Positions 63,341 to 64,000 of a DNA stretch of 64,000 nt are shown in pieces. The stretch spans positions 643,012 through 707,011 of the forward strand of contig NZ_LMQC01000012.1 of assembly GCF_001424485.1 (NCBI RefSeq), in the 5' to 3' direction. Position numbers and translations under genes: made by a program. The DNA comes from Modestobacter sp. Leaf380. GTDB lineage: Bacteria; Actinomycetota; Actinomycetes; Mycobacteriales; Geodermatophilaceae. The notes beneath the pieces were generated by a model. The model made no database searches. It was not told the DNA's origin and saw only the letters and a program-made list of their open reading frames with translations. Numbering within the stretch: position 1 is the stretch's first letter; every line of letters starts with the position of its first letter.

Positions 63341-64000
63341 CCACCGTCCTGGGCTGGGCCGGTGCGGACGACGACTCCCCGCTCCGACTGGCCGCCGCGG
63401 TCGCCCTCGCCTCGGCCGAGCCCCTGGTGGTGGCCTCGGTGGTGCCGCCGGACCCCGACGCCCCGATCGTGTCCCGGGTGGACCGGGAGTACCGGGCCTG
63501 GCGGGACACCACCGTGCGGGAGCGGCAGGAGGCCGCGGTCGGGGCACTCCGGTCGCTCGGGGTGGACGAGGTGCGCGGCACGGTCGTCCGGGCGACGTCG
63601 GAGCCGGCCGGGCTGGTCGACGCCGTCCGCCGGGAGGACGCCGGGCTGCTCGTGCTGGGGGCCGCCGCCGCGGCGCCGACCGGCCGGTTCTCCGCCGGCT
63701 CGGTGGCCGAGCGGCTGCTGCACAGCTCCCCGGTGCCGCTCGCGCTCGCGCCCCGCGACTGCGGGCCGGTCGGACCTCCGTCCCGACTGACCTGCGCGTG
63801 GGCCGGCACCGCCCGCTCGGCGGAGGCGCTGACCTGGACCCGGCGACTGGCCCGGCGCTGGGGCGTGCCGGTCCGACTGGTCACCTTCGCCCCGGAGCGG
63901 GCCGCGATGCTGCCCTCGGAGACCGGGCTGCGGATCGAGCAGACGGTCAGCGAGGAGTGGGCCACCCAGGCCCAGGGCCGCCTGGACGACGTCGTCGGCG
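63337..64000 (+). CDS. Universal stress protein, tandem domains (partial)
   Basis: Frame opens at GTG 63337 and reaches the window end (221 codons). Domain 1 (~1-146) ends with VLGAAAAAPTGRFSAGSVAERLLHSSPVPLALAPR, the ATP-binding GxxGxxSxGSVAERLLH pattern of UspA; a second domain begins ~155 (LTCAWAGTARSAEALTW). Fixed to the amino acid permease by a 4-nt overlap, so it may respond to transport or energy state. C-terminus missing. Confidence 0.88.
   Translation, partial: MTTVLGWAGADDDSPLRLAAAVALASAEPLVVASVVPPDPDAPIVSRVDREYRAWRDTTVRERQEAAVGALRSLGVDEVRGTVVRATSEPAGLVDAVRREDAGLLVLGAAAAAPTGRFSAGSVAERLLHSSPVPLALAPRDCGPVGPPSRLTCAWAGTARSAEALTWTRRLARRWGVPVRLVTFAPERAAMLPSETGLRIEQTVSEEWATQAQGRLDDVVG

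Overview
The window is very GC-rich (third codon positions are almost all G or C), uses many GTG starts and has tightly packed, translationally coupled genes. It carries an Mrp antiporter, a ceb-type cellobiose cluster, LAXTG-type surface anchoring, an OhrR-like regulator and the circularly permuted ATP-grasp / alpha-E / transglutaminase trio. This fits a free-living high-GC actinobacterium. Overall style points to the Geodermatophilales (Geodermatophilus, Blastococcus, Modestobacter), but that is an inference from gene content, not from a marker gene. I see no insertion sequence, prophage, CRISPR array or rRNA operon; the window looks chromosomal.

Layout. 1-4198 (-): mrpA(B)-C-D of a multisubunit cation/proton antiporter, running off the left edge. 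4247-8782: an orphan HTH protein, an ABC-F ATPase, a LAXTG-type surface protein and a GNAT-like protein. 8855-16263 (-): a same-strand run of clostripain-like lipoprotein peptidase, transglutaminase, alpha-E protein, ATP-grasp protein and a fused substrate-binding/VWA protein. 16447-23614: cebR and the divergent cebEFG-msiK-bglC genes for beta-glucoside uptake and hydrolysis, with two CebR-like operators between them. 23735-25725: two pirin-family genes behind a palindromic operator. 25830-29841 (-): two tandem TPM-domain proteins. 29917-32905: three redox genes. 32932-38856 (-): oppA-B-C-D-F oligopeptide importer. 39084-46837: aldo/keto reductase, recR, ybaB, an amidase lipoprotein, a divergent TetR/MFS pair and dnaX. 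46883-48755: YceI protein, SRP RNA, EamA transporter and tRNA-Ser(GGA). 48794-52981: a CASTOR/POLLUX-like channel, a small unknown protein and a Ser/Thr kinase. 53021-54539: an alpha/beta hydrolase divergent from an OhrR-like regulator, then tRNA-Ser(CGA). 54550-58681: tadA, HAD hydrolase, tadA-associated protein and O-methyltransferase, with divergent PaaI thioesterase, tyrA and DUF2630. 58683-64000: a MarR regulator, a surface protein, an FMN hydroxy-acid oxidase, an amino-acid permease and the start of a universal stress protein.

Themes that cut across genes. (1) About a dozen or more starts sit 6-7 nt after a TANNNT-like box, so leaderless transcription seems common. (2) Same-strand neighbours repeatedly overlap by 4 nt (GTGA or ATGA), implying translational coupling. 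(3) Both binding-protein genes (cebE, oppA) are followed by a strong hairpin before their permease genes. (4) Convergent gene pairs are separated by long GC-rich hairpins without obvious U tracts. The most system-like region is the ATP-grasp / alpha-E / transglutaminase / clostripain / VWA block.
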